64,000 nt of DNA, from NCBI GenBank assembly GCA_037445555.1, contig JBBIKG010000018.1, forward strand, positions 1 to 64,000. The letters run 5' to 3'. Positions within the stretch are counted from its first letter, which is position 1. The number at the start of each line of letters is the position of its first letter. Under the pieces are notes generated by a model, which was given only the letters and a program-made list of their open reading frames with translations, was not told the DNA's origin and did no database searches. Both the position numbers and the translations under genes were made by a program. This DNA is from JAAYJT01 sp037445555 (GTDB lineage Bacteria; Bacteroidota; Bacteroidia; Bacteroidales; JAAYJT01). Below are positions 25,935 to 35,785 of this stretch, one piece after another.

Positions 25935-28148
25935 ATGATTGAGGTCAAGACCATACCGGTTGTCGGAATGTCCTGTGCTGCATGTGCTGTTAGCATAGAA
26001 GATAAGCTGCGTTCTGTTAGCGGAATCAGGAAAGCATCCGTCAATTTCGCCAATAACTCTGCTTTAATTGAATATGATCCCGATCTGACATCACTGCAAT
26101 CTATTAGGCAGGATCTGCATGAGCTTGGATATGAGTTGATCATTGATGAAGACACTAATGGGGCGAAGAAACACGAGGCTGAAAATGCCAGGAGTGTCCG
26201 GCTCAGGAAGAAGCTGGCTATTGCCGTTCTTTTCTCATTACCTGTGCTGTCGATCAGCATGGGCTGGCATCACCGGCCAGATTGGGTCAATTATTTATTG
26301 CTCGTTCTTACCCTTCCTGTTGTAATTTATTCTGGTTCTGAGTTTTACGTAAAGGCGATACGTCATTTGCGTAAGCGCATGGCGAACATGGACACACTGG
26401 TGACCTTAGGCACGGGCGCAGCTTTTCTTTTTAGTCTTGCAAATACAATCTTTCCTTCCTGGTTTTCAGGGTTGGGTTCAACACAGCTCGTTTATTTCGA
26501 ATCATCGGCTGTCATAATCACCTTTGTGCTTCTGGGACGCTATCTCGAAGAAAGGGCTAAGTCAAGAGCCTCTGCTGCAATCAGGCAGCTAATGGACCTT
26601 CAGCCAAAAAGGGTGAGTGTGATCCGTGGAGGCGAAGAACTCATCCTGCCGCTTCAGCAGATTATACCGGGCGATAGAATCGTTATCCGACCGGGCGAGA
26701 AAGTCCCGGTGGATGGATTGGTTCTCGACGGGGAATCGTATGTTGACGAAAGCATGGTCAGCGGAGAACATATTCCGTTGTATAAATCCGGAGGCGATTT
26801 GGTTTTTGCCGGCACCGTCAATCAACACGGATTATTGCATATCCGTGCCGAAAAGATCGGAAGCCAAACCTTACTGGGGCAAATTATCCGGATGGTCGAA
26901 CAGGCGCAGGCATCAAAAGCTCCTATTCAGCAACTGGCCGATAAAATATCATCGGTCTTTGTGCCTGTAGTGTTGGTGATAGCTTTCGTAACCTTCACAG
27001 CCTGGCTGGTTTTTGGACCTGAGCTTTCATTGCCTTTGGCCACAGTTGCTGCCGTTAGCGTGCTGGTCATTGCCTGCCCGTGTGCCCTTGGTCTGGCTAC
27101 ACCTACGGCATTGATGGCTTCCATTGGAAGGGGGGCAACCTTGGGTATACTGGTTAAGGATGCCGAGAGTCTTGAGAAAGCTCATAAAGCCGATATGGTA
27201 TTGTGCGATAAAACAGGTACCCTTACACTCGGCCACCCTTTTGTAGTTGACTATTTTGAAACGGGTGTTATTGAGAAAGAAGCTCTGCGTCAACTGGTTT
27301 GGCAGGTTGTATCGGCATCCAAACATCCACTGGCAATTGCCATTGCTTCAAGCCTGATACATTACAAGTCACCAGTGGATGAGGTTACTGAAGTAGCTAA
27401 CATGCCCGGAGACGGGATTCGTGCCGTTGTGAAAGGCAAGCCATATTATGCCGGCAGTGACTCCTTGCTGTCCAAGTATGAAGTTCGTGCCGGAGAGCAC
27501 CATCAGTCCGTAATAGATGGTTGGGTAGCGCTGGGACATTCTATTGTATTTTTTTTTGATGAGAGCCATCTTTATGCGGCCTATGCACTGAATGATCCAC
27601 TCAGGCCCGGAATGGCTGAAGTTATCGCTTCGCTAAAAAAAATGGGGAAGGAGGTGGCTGTGGTGAGCGGGGATCATCCTACATCCGTCCGGAAAATCGC
27701 CGAAGAAACAGGTATCACTTCCTTCTACCCTGATATGAAACCGGCTGACAAGTTTGAACTCATCAGTAGACTTCAGGGTCAGGGTAAGACGGTGGCCATG
27801 TTTGGCGATGGTATCAACGATTCGGCTGCCCTTGCCAGAGCAGACATAGGCATTTCACTTGCTACAGGATCGGATATAGCTATCGAAAGCTCGGGACTTA
27901 CCCTGGTGGGAAACGACCCTGCGCTGCTATTCAAAGCATTTCGGTTATCCGACAAAACTGTACGCATTATCAGGCAAAACCTTTTCTGGGCGTTTTTTTA
28001 CAATATCATTGCAATACCTCTTGCTGCCGGATTGTTTTTGCCCCTGACCGGCCACCTGCTTAACCCCATGATAGCTGGAGCAGCCATGGCATTCAGCTCG
28101 GTTACTGTTGTTTTGAATAGCCTCAGACTCAGAGCATTTCGAATTTAA
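25935..28148 (+). CDS. copA: Copper-exporting P1B-type ATPase
   Basis: The product is 737 residues. It has one N-terminal heavy-metal-associated domain (GMSCAAC, Cys14/Cys17), eight predicted membrane helices, the transmembrane CPC motif (Cys381-Pro-Cys383), the phosphorylation loop DKTGTLT (Asp425), the KHPLA motif and the hinge GDGINDSAAL. It pumps Cu(I) from the cytosol using ATP. It is followed after 6 bases by an HMA-domain gene that may supply the metal. No CsoR or CopY homologue is adjacent. Confidence 0.95.
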   Translation: MIEVKTIPVVGMSCAACAVSIEDKLRSVSGIRKASVNFANNSALIEYDPDLTSLQSIRQDLHELGYELIIDEDTNGAKKHEAENARSVRLRKKLAIAVLFSLPVLSISMGWHHRPDWVNYLLLVLTLPVVIYSGSEFYVKAIRHLRKRMANMDTLVTLGTGAAFLFSLANTIFPSWFSGLGSTQLVYFESSAVIITFVLLGRYLEERAKSRASAAIRQLMDLQPKRVSVIRGGEELILPLQQIIPGDRIVIRPGEKVPVDGLVLDGESYVDESMVSGEHIPLYKSGGDLVFAGTVNQHGLLHIRAEKIGSQTLLGQIIRMVEQAQASKAPIQQLADKISSVFVPVVLVIAFVTFTAWLVFGPELSLPLATVAAVSVLVIACPCALGLATPTALMASIGRGATLGILVKDAESLEKAHKADMVLCDKTGTLTLGHPFVVDYFETGVIEKEALRQLVWQVVSASKHPLAIAIASSLIHYKSPVDEVTEVANMPGDGIRAVVKGKPYYAGSDSLLSKYEVRAGEHHQSVIDGWVALGHSIVFFFDESHLYAAYALNDPLRPGMAEVIASLKKMGKEVAVVSGDHPTSVRKIAEETGITSFYPDMKPADKFELISRLQGQGKTVAMFGDGINDSAALARADIGISLATGSDIAIESSGLTLVGNDPALLFKAFRLSDKTVRIIRQNLFWAFFYNIIAIPLAAGLFLPLTGHLLNPMIAGAAMAFSSVTVVLNSLRLRAFRI

Positions 28149-28154
28149 CCGCAA

Positions 28155-28373
28155 ATGAAAACCCTATACTTTAAAACTAACCTCAAATGCAACGGCTGTG
28201 TAAATGCCATTGCCCCTGCAATGAATGAAATCCCGGGCCTTGTGCGCTGGGAAACTGATCTGATTGCTCCAGAGAGTATACTAACGGTTGTTACCGAAAC
28301 GGATATTACTGAAAGCATTTTGGAGGCCGTACGAAAGGCAGGCTACACGATAGAGCCGGTCGGCAGCCGATAG
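28155..28373 (+). CDS. HMA-domain metallochaperone
   Basis: The product is 72 residues: one ferredoxin-like HMA domain with CNGC (Cys12 and Cys15) in place of the usual MxCxxC of CopZ. It begins 6 bases after copA and is surely co-transcribed. It likely binds Cu(I) and hands it to CopA. The missing methionine and short acidic C-terminal loop differ from classic CopZ, so the copper role rests mainly on context. Confidence 0.85.
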   Translation: MKTLYFKTNLKCNGCVNAIAPAMNEIPGLVRWETDLIAPESILTVVTETDITESILEAVRKAGYTIEPVGSR

Positions 28374-28402
28374 TAAGTTCTAAGTTTATTTGATTCTTGA
28401 AT

Positions 28403-30337
28403 CTAGTTGGTGATTTTAAATTCAGTGCGGCGGTTGGCAGCTCTTCCTTCGGGCGTGGCATTTGATTCGATAGGAAGGGCGTCGCCCATGCCTGAATGTT
28501 TCAGCCTTTTCTGGTCAATTCCTCTTGATACAAGATAATCATACACTGCTTTGGCACGCTTTTCGGAAAGTTGCTGGTTGTAGTCTGACTTACCTGTATT
28601 ATCTGTGTGACCAATAATTTCGGCCTTGATCAAAGGTGTCTCGTTCAGCATCCGAACCAGTCTGGTCAGCTCTGGGCCCGATTCAGGCTGAAGCTCATAA
28701 CTGTCATGAGCAAAGAAAATGTTCTTCAGTACCTCGATTTGTCCCACTTCGATTGGACGCATCAACACATCGAGCTGATAGGGCTTTTGATAGAGGGTTA
28801 CTGAGTCGGGTGAAAAATGTTCTGAGTAGAACATGTAGCCGAGCCTGTTGGCATGCAGTGCATATCTTTTGCCAGTCGGAAGCACCACCAGGAATTCTCC
28901 TCTTCTATCTTCCGAAAAGGTGTGCACCATCACCTTACCAGCTTCCAGGTCGATAAGATCAAGGGACGCTTGAAGCGGTGCCAGCGTTTTGATGGAGCGC
29001 ACAGTACCCTTGATATAACTCACGGGCAGCGGTCTTACAGCCTCGGGCAGCCTGAAGCTGTAGATATCATACCCGCCGTAGCCGTCGGAGCGGGAGGCTG
29101 AAATAAAGGCAAAATCGCCCTGCGACGATACTGTCAGACCAATTTCATCGGCATATGTATTTATGGGATACCCGATGTTCTCAGGTTCATTCCATTGTCC
29201 ATCGGGTTGCAAGGTGGTTACAAATAAATCTGCCCCACCCATTCCCGGAAGCCCTCGCGACGAGAAATAAAGAGTGCGGCCATCGTAGTGGATAAAGGGA
29301 GACATCTCGTCCTCTTTGGTGTTGATTTGCGGTCCTAGATTTTCAGGCGTTGACCATGACCCATCTGCCTGCAGCTCAGTTTTCCAGATATCTGATCCCC
29401 CGAAGCCCCCGGACCGGTTGCTGGCAAAAAAGAGTGTTTTGCCATCCGACGACAAACTGGGCTGGGATTCCCATCTTGAGGTGTTAACCGGACGACCCAG
29501 ATTCATGGGGTTGGCCCAATACCCGTTTTCTTTCACCGAGTAATACAGGTCGCAACTTCCAAAACCGTCGGGCTGGTGGCAGGAAGTTAGAAATAAATAG
29601 CGGCCATCGGGTGAGACCGAGAGGGCACCTTCGCTACCAGCCCGCGCTGCGTCAAGCGGAAAAACCTTTGCCTTATCCCAGCTTCCGTTGACTTTGTCCG
29701 TATAATAGAATTCCTCACGGTAGTTTCTGCGTCCGTTACTAGCAGCGATCGGGGTTTTAAGGGTAAATATCAGGGTGTTGCCATCAACAGAGATGGCATT
29801 CACGTATTCGTCGTCGGGTGTGTTTACCAGATTACCCAGGTTGACAGGCTCGAAGGGTACAGGGTTTGCCTTTAGCTTTTGCGCCCGTTCTGAGCGATCC
29901 ATCAGTTGCACTACCTGGTGGTAATCTGTAGCTGTTGGATGGTGGCGGAGGTATTCTCCGAACGACGACACCGATTTGTCATATCTGCCGCTACTGAAAT
30001 TTAACCTGCCTAAAATGCGGTTAACCTCCGTGAGTGCGTCAGGCTTGCTGAGGATTGCAAGCTCATAATAACGAATAGCAGAATCATACAATTTTATTTC
30101 GCTATATGCATCGGCGGTAAGCAGATATGCTTCGGATAGCTTTGGATCTGTTTTTATTGCCTTCGATGCATGCCGGATAGCGATGAGGTAGTCCTGGGCG
30201 GTAAAGGCTCGAAAGGCTTTGGTGTATTCGCGGCGGGCGCGGGCCGAGGAGGTTATGACCTGCGCCGACTGTCCGCAAAGTTCAGAGATGCCTGCGAATA
30301 ACAGAAACATCAGGAAATATGCAGGCAGCAGCCTCAT
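28403..30337 (-). CDS. PorE-like TPR / beta-propeller / OmpA protein
   Basis: The product is 644 residues. Domains in order: signal peptide, TPR repeats (36-105), a WD40/PD40 propeller (about 170-430; repeated SPDGRYLFLTS, SSDGKTLFFASNRSGGFGG, YDGRTLYFSSRGLPGMGG), a carboxypeptidase-regulatory-like beta-sandwich (about 440-515) and a C-terminal OmpA domain (535-644; EIIGHTDNTG, NRRTEFKI). This is the architecture of PorE of the type IX secretion system. Unlike Porphyromonas PorE there is no clear lipobox: Cys21 is preceded by SEL. It is a single gene, 56 bases after queE on the same strand. Paralogues of this architecture are common, so a secretion role is plausible, not proven. Confidence 0.85.
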   Translation of the reverse strand: MRLLPAYFLMFLLFAGISELCGQSAQVITSSARARREYTKAFRAFTAQDYLIAIRHASKAIKTDPKLSEAYLLTADAYSEIKLYDSAIRYYELAILSKPDALTEVNRILGRLNFSSGRYDKSVSSFGEYLRHHPTATDYHQVVQLMDRSERAQKLKANPVPFEPVNLGNLVNTPDDEYVNAISVDGNTLIFTLKTPIAASNGRRNYREEFYYTDKVNGSWDKAKVFPLDAARAGSEGALSVSPDGRYLFLTSCHQPDGFGSCDLYYSVKENGYWANPMNLGRPVNTSRWESQPSLSSDGKTLFFASNRSGGFGGSDIWKTELQADGSWSTPENLGPQINTKEDEMSPFIHYDGRTLYFSSRGLPGMGGADLFVTTLQPDGQWNEPENIGYPINTYADEIGLTVSSQGDFAFISASRSDGYGGYDIYSFRLPEAVRPLPVSYIKGTVRSIKTLAPLQASLDLIDLEAGKVMVHTFSEDRRGEFLVVLPTGKRYALHANRLGYMFYSEHFSPDSVTLYQKPYQLDVLMRPIEVGQIEVLKNIFFAHDSYELQPESGPELTRLVRMLNETPLIKAEIIGHTDNTGKSDYNQQLSEKRAKAVYDYLVSRGIDQKRLKHSGMGDALPIESNATPEGRAANRRTEFKITN

Positions 30338-30393
30338 AAAATCTTGCGCTGATTAGAACCCATAAAGATAATAAATCGGGGGGATCAGAGAGA

Positions 30394-31023
30394 TCAGGGA
30401 ATATGGATGTATTTATGGCTTTGCAGCGAGAGCATCCACCACGGGTGTTGCAGGATATAATCCACTATGGCCGGCGTCACCACTTCGCGGGCACTCCATT
30501 CGGCCTGCATGAAGAGCTTGCAGCCGGGATTTACTTTATAGGCATTATCTTCTGCCCAGGCAATATCCGACTGTTCAAAAATGATGACTTTCAACTCGTT
30601 GGCCACGGGATAGAGCGCATCCAGCGGTGGTGATTGTTTCTTGGGCGAAAGGCAGATCCAGTCAAAGCTTCCCCTCGGTGGCTCTGATCCGGAGGTCTCA
30701 AGAAAAATCTCGAATCCTTTTTGATGAAGCAATGCACAAAGCGGGTTCAGGTTATATAGAAGTGGTTCACCTCCGGTTATCACCACCGAACGGGCAGGGT
30801 GCTTCTCAGCTTGAAACACTACTTCATCGATGTGGATGGCAGGATGCAACTCCGCATCCCAGGATTCTTTTATGTCGCACCACCAGCATCCGTTGTCGCA
30901 CCCTCCGATACGTACAAAAAAAGCCGCTTTACCTGTATGATATCCTTCGCCCTGCAGTGAGTAAAAGGTCTCCATCACAGGCAACATCAGGCCCTGGGCG
31001 ATCCTGTCATCCGTAAAGGTCAT
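30394..31023 (-). CDS. queE: 7-carboxy-7-deazaguanine synthase
   Basis: The product is 209 residues. It is a radical-SAM enzyme that makes CDG in queuosine/7-deazaguanine synthesis. The cluster motif is GCDNGCWWCD (Cys42, Cys46, Cys49, CX3CX2C). ETFYSLQGEGYHTG precedes it, and VVITGGEPLLYNL follows. It begins 10 bases after folD, in a probable ffh-folD-queE operon. No other queuosine gene is in the window. Confidence 0.95.
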   Translation of the reverse strand: MTFTDDRIAQGLMLPVMETFYSLQGEGYHTGKAAFFVRIGGCDNGCWWCDIKESWDAELHPAIHIDEVVFQAEKHPARSVVITGGEPLLYNLNPLCALLHQKGFEIFLETSGSEPPRGSFDWICLSPKKQSPPLDALYPVANELKVIIFEQSDIAWAEDNAYKVNPGCKLFMQAEWSAREVVTPAIVDYILQHPWWMLSLQSHKYIHIP

Positions 31024-31033
31024 CAGGCTGGTT

Positions 31034-31918
31034 TTATCGATACCATATTTCTTGGCGTGCCGCTTTCAGGGTATTTGAGAGCAAGCTGACGATCGTCATC
31101 GGGCCCACACCACCCGGCACCGGGGTAATCCACGAGGTTTTTTTGCTGACATCAGCATATTTCACATCTCCGATGAGTTGGTGGGTGCCCTCTTCTTTGC
31201 TTCCCATACGATGAATTCCTACGTCGATTACCACAGCTCCTTCCTTAACCATATCTGCAGTGACAAATTCGGGCTGCCCCATGGCTGCAATCAGGATATC
31301 GGCAGTAGCGGCAATCTGAGGCAGATCAGAGGTATAACTGTGGCAGATCGTTACAGTACAGTTGCCGGGGCTGGTTTTTCTCGAAAGTAACATGGCTATA
31401 GGTGTGCCCACAATCTGACTCCGACCCAGCACCACGCAATGTTTTCCTTTGGTGTTGATACGGTAGTACTCCAGCAACTGGATAATACCGTACGGAGTGG
31501 CCGGCAGGTAGCATGGAAGGTTTTGAACCATGCGCCCAACGTTTACAGGGTGAAACCCATCCACATCCTTCGCCGGATTAATTCTTTCCATAACCGTATG
31601 CCCGGATATATGTATTGGCAGTGGAAGCTGCACGATGAAACCGTCCACTTCGTCATCGTTGTTTAAAAAATCAATTGCCTTCAGCAAATCTGATTCGCTG
31701 GTGCTGGCCGGAAACCTGTAGGTGGAAGAGGTTATGCCAACACTCTGGGCAGCTTTTCCCTTGCTCTGCACGTAAGTGTGGCTTGCCGCATCATCACCTA
31801 CGATGATAGCTGCAAGATGAGGAGCTTTATAGCCTGCATCAATCATGGCAGCTACTGCGGCAGCAATTTCTTTTTTTTTGGCTTCGGCAACCATTTTGCC
31901 GTCAATGATCTGGGTCAT
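31034..31918 (-). CDS. folD: Bifunctional methylenetetrahydrofolate dehydrogenase/cyclohydrolase
   Basis: The product is 294 residues. FolD interconverts 5,10-methylene- and 10-formyl-THF. Signature regions are YVQSKGKAAQSVGI with the catalytic Lys, GFIVQLPLPIH, and VVLGRSQIVGTPIAMLL of the NAD(P) fold, then TPVPGGVGPMT at the C-terminus. It is followed after 10 bases by queE and preceded by ffh at about 41 bases. Confidence 0.97.
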   Translation of the reverse strand: MTQIIDGKMVAEAKKKEIAAAVAAMIDAGYKAPHLAAIIVGDDAASHTYVQSKGKAAQSVGITSSTYRFPASTSESDLLKAIDFLNNDDEVDGFIVQLPLPIHISGHTVMERINPAKDVDGFHPVNVGRMVQNLPCYLPATPYGIIQLLEYYRINTKGKHCVVLGRSQIVGTPIAMLLSRKTSPGNCTVTICHSYTSDLPQIAATADILIAAMGQPEFVTADMVKEGAVVIDVGIHRMGSKEEGTHQLIGDVKYADVSKKTSWITPVPGGVGPMTIVSLLSNTLKAARQEIWYR

Positions 31919-31959
31919 ATACTCAGGGTAATAAATATTGGTTATGGGGCTAAGCCCGG

Positions 31960-33297
31960 CTAACGCCTGTTTCCTTTGTTTTTCACCAAACGCATCATGT
32001 TGGTGGCTCCCCCGCCTGCAACCGTACGCATGATTTTTCGGGTGTCTTCAAACTGTCGTACGAGCCTGTTAACCTGCTGTATATCTGTGCCACTTCCTGA
32101 GGCAATTCTTTTCCGGCGACTTCCGTTCAGCAGATTCGGATCGGTACGCTCCTGCGGTGTCATGGAATTGATTATAGCCTCGATGCTTTTGAAGGCATTA
32201 TCGTCGATATCGATGTCTTTAAGTGCTTTTCCCATCCCGGGTATCATTCCCATCAGATCCTTGATGTTTCCCATCTTCTTGATCTGCCTTATTTGTGATA
32301 GGAAATCGTTGAAATTAAACTGGTTCTTGATGAGTTTTTTCTGTAACTCCCTGGCTTCCTTTTCATCGAACTGCTCCTGTGCTTTTTCGACCAGCGAAAC
32401 AATGTCGCCCATGCCCAGGATACGGTCGGCCATACGTTCGGGATGAAATGCATCGATGGCATCAATTTTTTCGCCAATACCCACAAATTTGATGGGCTTA
32501 TCCACAACAGCCTTGATGCTGAGGGCAGCCCCGCCGCGTGTGTCGCCGTCGAGTTTTGTCAGCACTACACCATCGAAATCGAGGCGGTCATTGAAAGCTT
32601 TGGCTGTGTTTACAGCATCCTGACCGGTCATAGCATCTACTACAAACAGGATTTCGTGCGGGTTGACGGCCTCTTTGATAGCAGCAATTTCGTTCATCAT
32701 CAGCTCGTCGATGGCAAGTCGGCCTGCCGTGTCGATAATTACTGCCTGACATCCTTTTTCGCGAGCGTATACAAGGGATTTTTTGGCAATCTTAACAGGG
32801 TCACGGTTATCGTCCTCGCTGTATACCTCAACACCAATCTGGCTGCCTAGTACCTTGAGCTGCTCAACGGCCGCCGGACGGTAGATGTCACAGGCTACAA
32901 GCAGAGGCTTTTTACCTCTCTTGGTCTTAATAAGGCTGGCGAGTTTTGCTGAAAATGTGGTTTTGCCCGAGCCTTGCAGGCCCGCCATCAGGATGATGGC
33001 AGGGTTTGGCTTAATATTGATGTCTTGCCGCTCCCCACCCATCAGGGCAGCCAGCTCATCATGCACTATTTTTATCATCAATTGCCCCGGCGAAACCGCT
33101 GAGAGCACTTTGGCCCCAAGGGCTTTTTCCTTAACTGTATCGGTAAATTGCTTGGCAATCTTATAGCTTACATCAGCTTCGAGCAACGCTTTTCTTACAT
33201 CCTTGAGAGACTCAGCCACATTGATTTCAGTGATGTGGCCATGCCCTTTCAGGATCTTAAAGGCCCTTTCCAGCTTATCGGACAAATTCTCAAACAT
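31960..33297 (-). CDS. ffh: Signal recognition particle GTPase Ffh
   Basis: The product is 445 residues. Ffh binds the signal peptide and 4.5S RNA and delivers ribosomes to FtsY. It has the N domain, G1 GLQGSGKTTFSAKLA, G3 DTAGRLA, G4 TKLDGDTRGG, and the methionine-rich M domain from about residue 300 (MGNIKDLMGMIPGMGK and a basic C-terminus). A TACTTTTG element at 33321-33328 gives a short leader. It leads the ffh-folD-queE run. Confidence 0.98.
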   Translation of the reverse strand: MFENLSDKLERAFKILKGHGHITEINVAESLKDVRKALLEADVSYKIAKQFTDTVKEKALGAKVLSAVSPGQLMIKIVHDELAALMGGERQDINIKPNPAIILMAGLQGSGKTTFSAKLASLIKTKRGKKPLLVACDIYRPAAVEQLKVLGSQIGVEVYSEDDNRDPVKIAKKSLVYAREKGCQAVIIDTAGRLAIDELMMNEIAAIKEAVNPHEILFVVDAMTGQDAVNTAKAFNDRLDFDGVVLTKLDGDTRGGAALSIKAVVDKPIKFVGIGEKIDAIDAFHPERMADRILGMGDIVSLVEKAQEQFDEKEARELQKKLIKNQFNFNDFLSQIRQIKKMGNIKDLMGMIPGMGKALKDIDIDDNAFKSIEAIINSMTPQERTDPNLLNGSRRKRIASGSGTDIQQVNRLVRQFEDTRKIMRTVAGGGATNMMRLVKNKGNRR

Positions 33298-33320
33298 CGC
33301 GGATATAGTTTATCGGGGCG

Positions 33321-33328
33321 CAAAAGTA
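33321..33328 (-). promoter_or_regulatory. -7 element of the ffh promoter
   Basis: TACTTTTG read on the minus strand fits TAnnTTTG. It lies 24 bases ahead of the ffh start. The -33 region is weak (TTTTCC about 19-21 bases upstream). Confidence 0.5.
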
Positions 33329-33583
33329 CTCATTTAATTCCAAAGCCGGAAAAGATTGATGAAACATACCCAAAAGACTGGTGCTCAGAACCGCTTGCCT
33401 TAAACACTCTTGCATCGTTTACAGAAGCAGTAATGGTATTCCGTGTGAGTGCTTTTTGACAGAATATTTACAAATCAGATGGTTATAAAATCCGGTGACA
33501 ACCTCTTATTTAAAACCGTTTTAAATAACTATGTCCGATCACTTTTAGCCCTGGCTCTTATATTATGATCCGTTAAATATTTC

Positions 33584-33591
33584 TACCTTCG
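33584..33591 (+). promoter_or_regulatory. -7 element of the kor operon promoter
   Basis: TACCTTCG fits the variant TAnnTTCG, 37 bases ahead of the korD ATG at 33628. No clear -33 TTG is present. The rest of the 330-base divergent region with ffh holds no gene. Confidence 0.45.
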
Positions 33592-33627
33592 CCGCATCGA
33601 CCCAATATTTAATTAACTTAAGCTACC

Positions 33628-33855
33628 ATGGCAAAAGTCAAAGGCGATATCGTGATTGACATTGAGAGGTGCAAGGGCTGCGAGGTTTGTGTACTGTCGT
33701 GTCCCGAAAGTGTGATTGCCTTGTCCAAAAATGTAAATAGCAAAGGCTATCACTACCTCGAAAAAGTGAACGATTTATGTACCGGTTGCACCAACTGTGC
33801 CATAGTCTGCCCCGACGGGGTGATCACGGTATACCGTGTCAAAATTAACACTTAG
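33628..33855 (+). CDS. korD: 2-oxoacid:ferredoxin oxidoreductase, ferredoxin (delta) subunit
   Basis: The product is 75 residues with two 4Fe-4S motifs, CKGCEVCVLSC (residues 15-25) and CTGCTNCAIVC (about 52-62). It carries electrons out of the TPP active site. It is the first gene of a four-gene operon with the alpha, beta and gamma subunits. Confidence 0.92.
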   Translation: MAKVKGDIVIDIERCKGCEVCVLSCPESVIALSKNVNSKGYHYLEKVNDLCTGCTNCAIVCPDGVITVYRVKINT

Positions 33856-33875
33856 TACAATAACCATCTGAACAT

Positions 33876-34964
33876 ATGACAAAGAAAGAGTTGAGACTCA
33901 TGAAAGGCAATGAAGCCGTAGCTGAAGCTGCCATACGAATCGGAGTCGACGGCTATTTTGGGTATCCCATCACCCCGCAGTCGGAGGTACTTGAATACCT
34001 GATGGCCGAGCGACCGTATGATCGCACGGGTATGGTGGTTTTGCAGGCCGAAAGTGAGGTGGCTGCTATCAACATGGTGTATGGAGCGGCCGGATGCGGC
34101 ATGAAAGCCCTTACATCTTCCTCAAGTCCCGGCATAAGCCTGAAGCAGGAAGGCATATCCTACCTGGCCGGGGCAGAACTTCCGTGCGTCATCCTGAATG
34201 TGGTGCGCGGCGGCCCGGGGCTTGGCACTATCCAGCCATCCCAATCCGATTATTTCCAGGCGGTAAAAGGAGGTGGACATGGCGATTATCGGATGTTGGT
34301 GCTGGCACCCGCTTCGGTGCAGGAAATGGCCGACCATGTGGTGCTGGGCTTTGACCTGGCATTTAAATACAGGAATCCGGTGATGATCCTTTCGGACGGA
34401 GCCATCGGGCAGATGATGGAAAAGGTGGAACTTCCGCCACAAATGCCAAGACGTACCATCGAACAGATCGAAAAAGAATGTCCGTGGGCATCGCTGGGCA
34501 AGAAAGCCGACCGCGAGCGGAACATCATCACCTCGCTTGAGCTTGATTCGCTGAAGCAGGAAAAGCATAACCTGCGACTGCAGGAAAAATACGCCCGGAT
34601 GGAACGTGAAGAAGTACAATACGAAAAGATTCAGTGCGACGACGCGGAATATCTTCTTGTGGCGTTCGGGACAAGCTCGCGTATTTGCCAAAAGACTATC
34701 CAGCTGGCTCGTGCCAAGGGTATTAAGGTGGGTCTGCTTCGCCCCATCACGCTATTCCCATTCCCGAAGGAAGTACTGTTTGAGCTCTCAAAAACGGTAA
34801 AAGGAATACTCGTCGTTGAAATGAACGCCGGACAGATGATCGAAGATGTCAAGCTGGCAGTGTGCAGCAGGATCAAGGCCGAACATTACGGAAGGTTTGG
34901 AGGTATCATGCCTACCCCCACGGAGGTGCTGCAAGCTCTGGAAGAAAAAATTATCGGAGGTTAA
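33876..34964 (+). CDS. korA: 2-oxoacid:ferredoxin oxidoreductase, alpha subunit
   Basis: The product is 362 residues. It is the alpha (PYR/transketolase-C-like) subunit of a ferredoxin-dependent 2-oxoacid oxidoreductase. Features include GYPITPQSEVLEYL, SSSPGISLKQEGISY and NVVRGGPGLGTIQPSQSDYF. This type is annotated either as 2-oxoglutarate (KorA) or branched-chain 2-oxoacid (VorB) enzyme; sequence alone does not separate them. It starts 20 bases after korD. The enzyme oxidatively decarboxylates 2-oxoacids to acyl-CoA, fitting an anaerobic lifestyle. Confidence 0.93.
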   Translation: MTKKELRLMKGNEAVAEAAIRIGVDGYFGYPITPQSEVLEYLMAERPYDRTGMVVLQAESEVAAINMVYGAAGCGMKALTSSSSPGISLKQEGISYLAGAELPCVILNVVRGGPGLGTIQPSQSDYFQAVKGGGHGDYRMLVLAPASVQEMADHVVLGFDLAFKYRNPVMILSDGAIGQMMEKVELPPQMPRRTIEQIEKECPWASLGKKADRERNIITSLELDSLKQEKHNLRLQEKYARMEREEVQYEKIQCDDAEYLLVAFGTSSRICQKTIQLARAKGIKVGLLRPITLFPFPKEVLFELSKTVKGILVVEMNAGQMIEDVKLAVCSRIKAEHYGRFGGIMPTPTEVLQALEEKIIGG

Positions 34965-34967
34965 GAC

Positions 34968-35747
34968 ATGGAAAAATCGATGACCAACCCACAAATCATT
35001 AGCCACGAAAACCTGGTCTATAAAAAGTCCCGGGTACTTACCGATAATGTGCTTAGCTATTGCCCCGGCTGCGGCCATGGAACCGTGCACCGCCTCATTG
35101 CCGAGGTAATCGACGAAATGGGAATACAGGACAAGTCTATCGGCATAGCGCCGGTCGGCTGCTCAGTACTTGCCTATAAATTCTTTGATATTGATATGCA
35201 GCAGGCGGCGCACGGACGTGCTCCGGCACTCGCCACGGCCATCAAACGCCTTTTGCCCGACAGATTTGTTTTTACCTATCAGGGCGATGGTGACCTTGCT
35301 GCCATCGGTACCGCCGAAACGATTCACGCGTGCAACCGTGGCGAGAATTTTACCGTTATCTTTATCAATAACGGCATTTATGGAATGACCGGCGGCCAGA
35401 TGGCGCCCACCACGCTGGCCGGCATGAAGTCATCCACATCGCCCTACGGCCGCGACCTGCATATAATGGGCAATCCCCTTAAAATTACCGAACTCGTCGC
35501 CCAGTTGCCCGGAACGTGTTTTGTAACACGCCAGGCTGTGCATACTCCGGCCAATGTTCGTAAGGCGAAAAAAGCAATCAGGCTGGCATTCGAATACCAG
35601 AGCCGGAATATGGGTCTGAGCTTCATCGAGGTAGTTTCGAATTGCAACTCGGGATGGAAAATGACACCCAACCAGGCAAACCAATGGATGGTTGAGAATA
35701 TGTTTCCGTTCTACCCGCTTGGCGATATCAAAACACCCGAAAAGTAA
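34968..35747 (+). CDS. korB: 2-oxoacid:ferredoxin oxidoreductase, TPP-binding beta subunit
   Basis: The product is 259 residues. The TPP/Mg-binding motif is GDGDLAAIGTAETIHACNRGENFTVIFINN, beginning about residue 104, and YCPGCGHGTVHR holds cysteine ligands near the N-terminus. It starts 3 bases after korA, with GGAGGT ahead of the ATG. It is the catalytic partner of KorA. Confidence 0.95.
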   Translation: MEKSMTNPQIISHENLVYKKSRVLTDNVLSYCPGCGHGTVHRLIAEVIDEMGIQDKSIGIAPVGCSVLAYKFFDIDMQQAAHGRAPALATAIKRLLPDRFVFTYQGDGDLAAIGTAETIHACNRGENFTVIFINNGIYGMTGGQMAPTTLAGMKSSTSPYGRDLHIMGNPLKITELVAQLPGTCFVTRQAVHTPANVRKAKKAIRLAFEYQSRNMGLSFIEVVSNCNSGWKMTPNQANQWMVENMFPFYPLGDIKTPEK

Positions 35748-35785
35748 ACCCTTTACCCGATCATAAACCTAACACCTCACTATCA

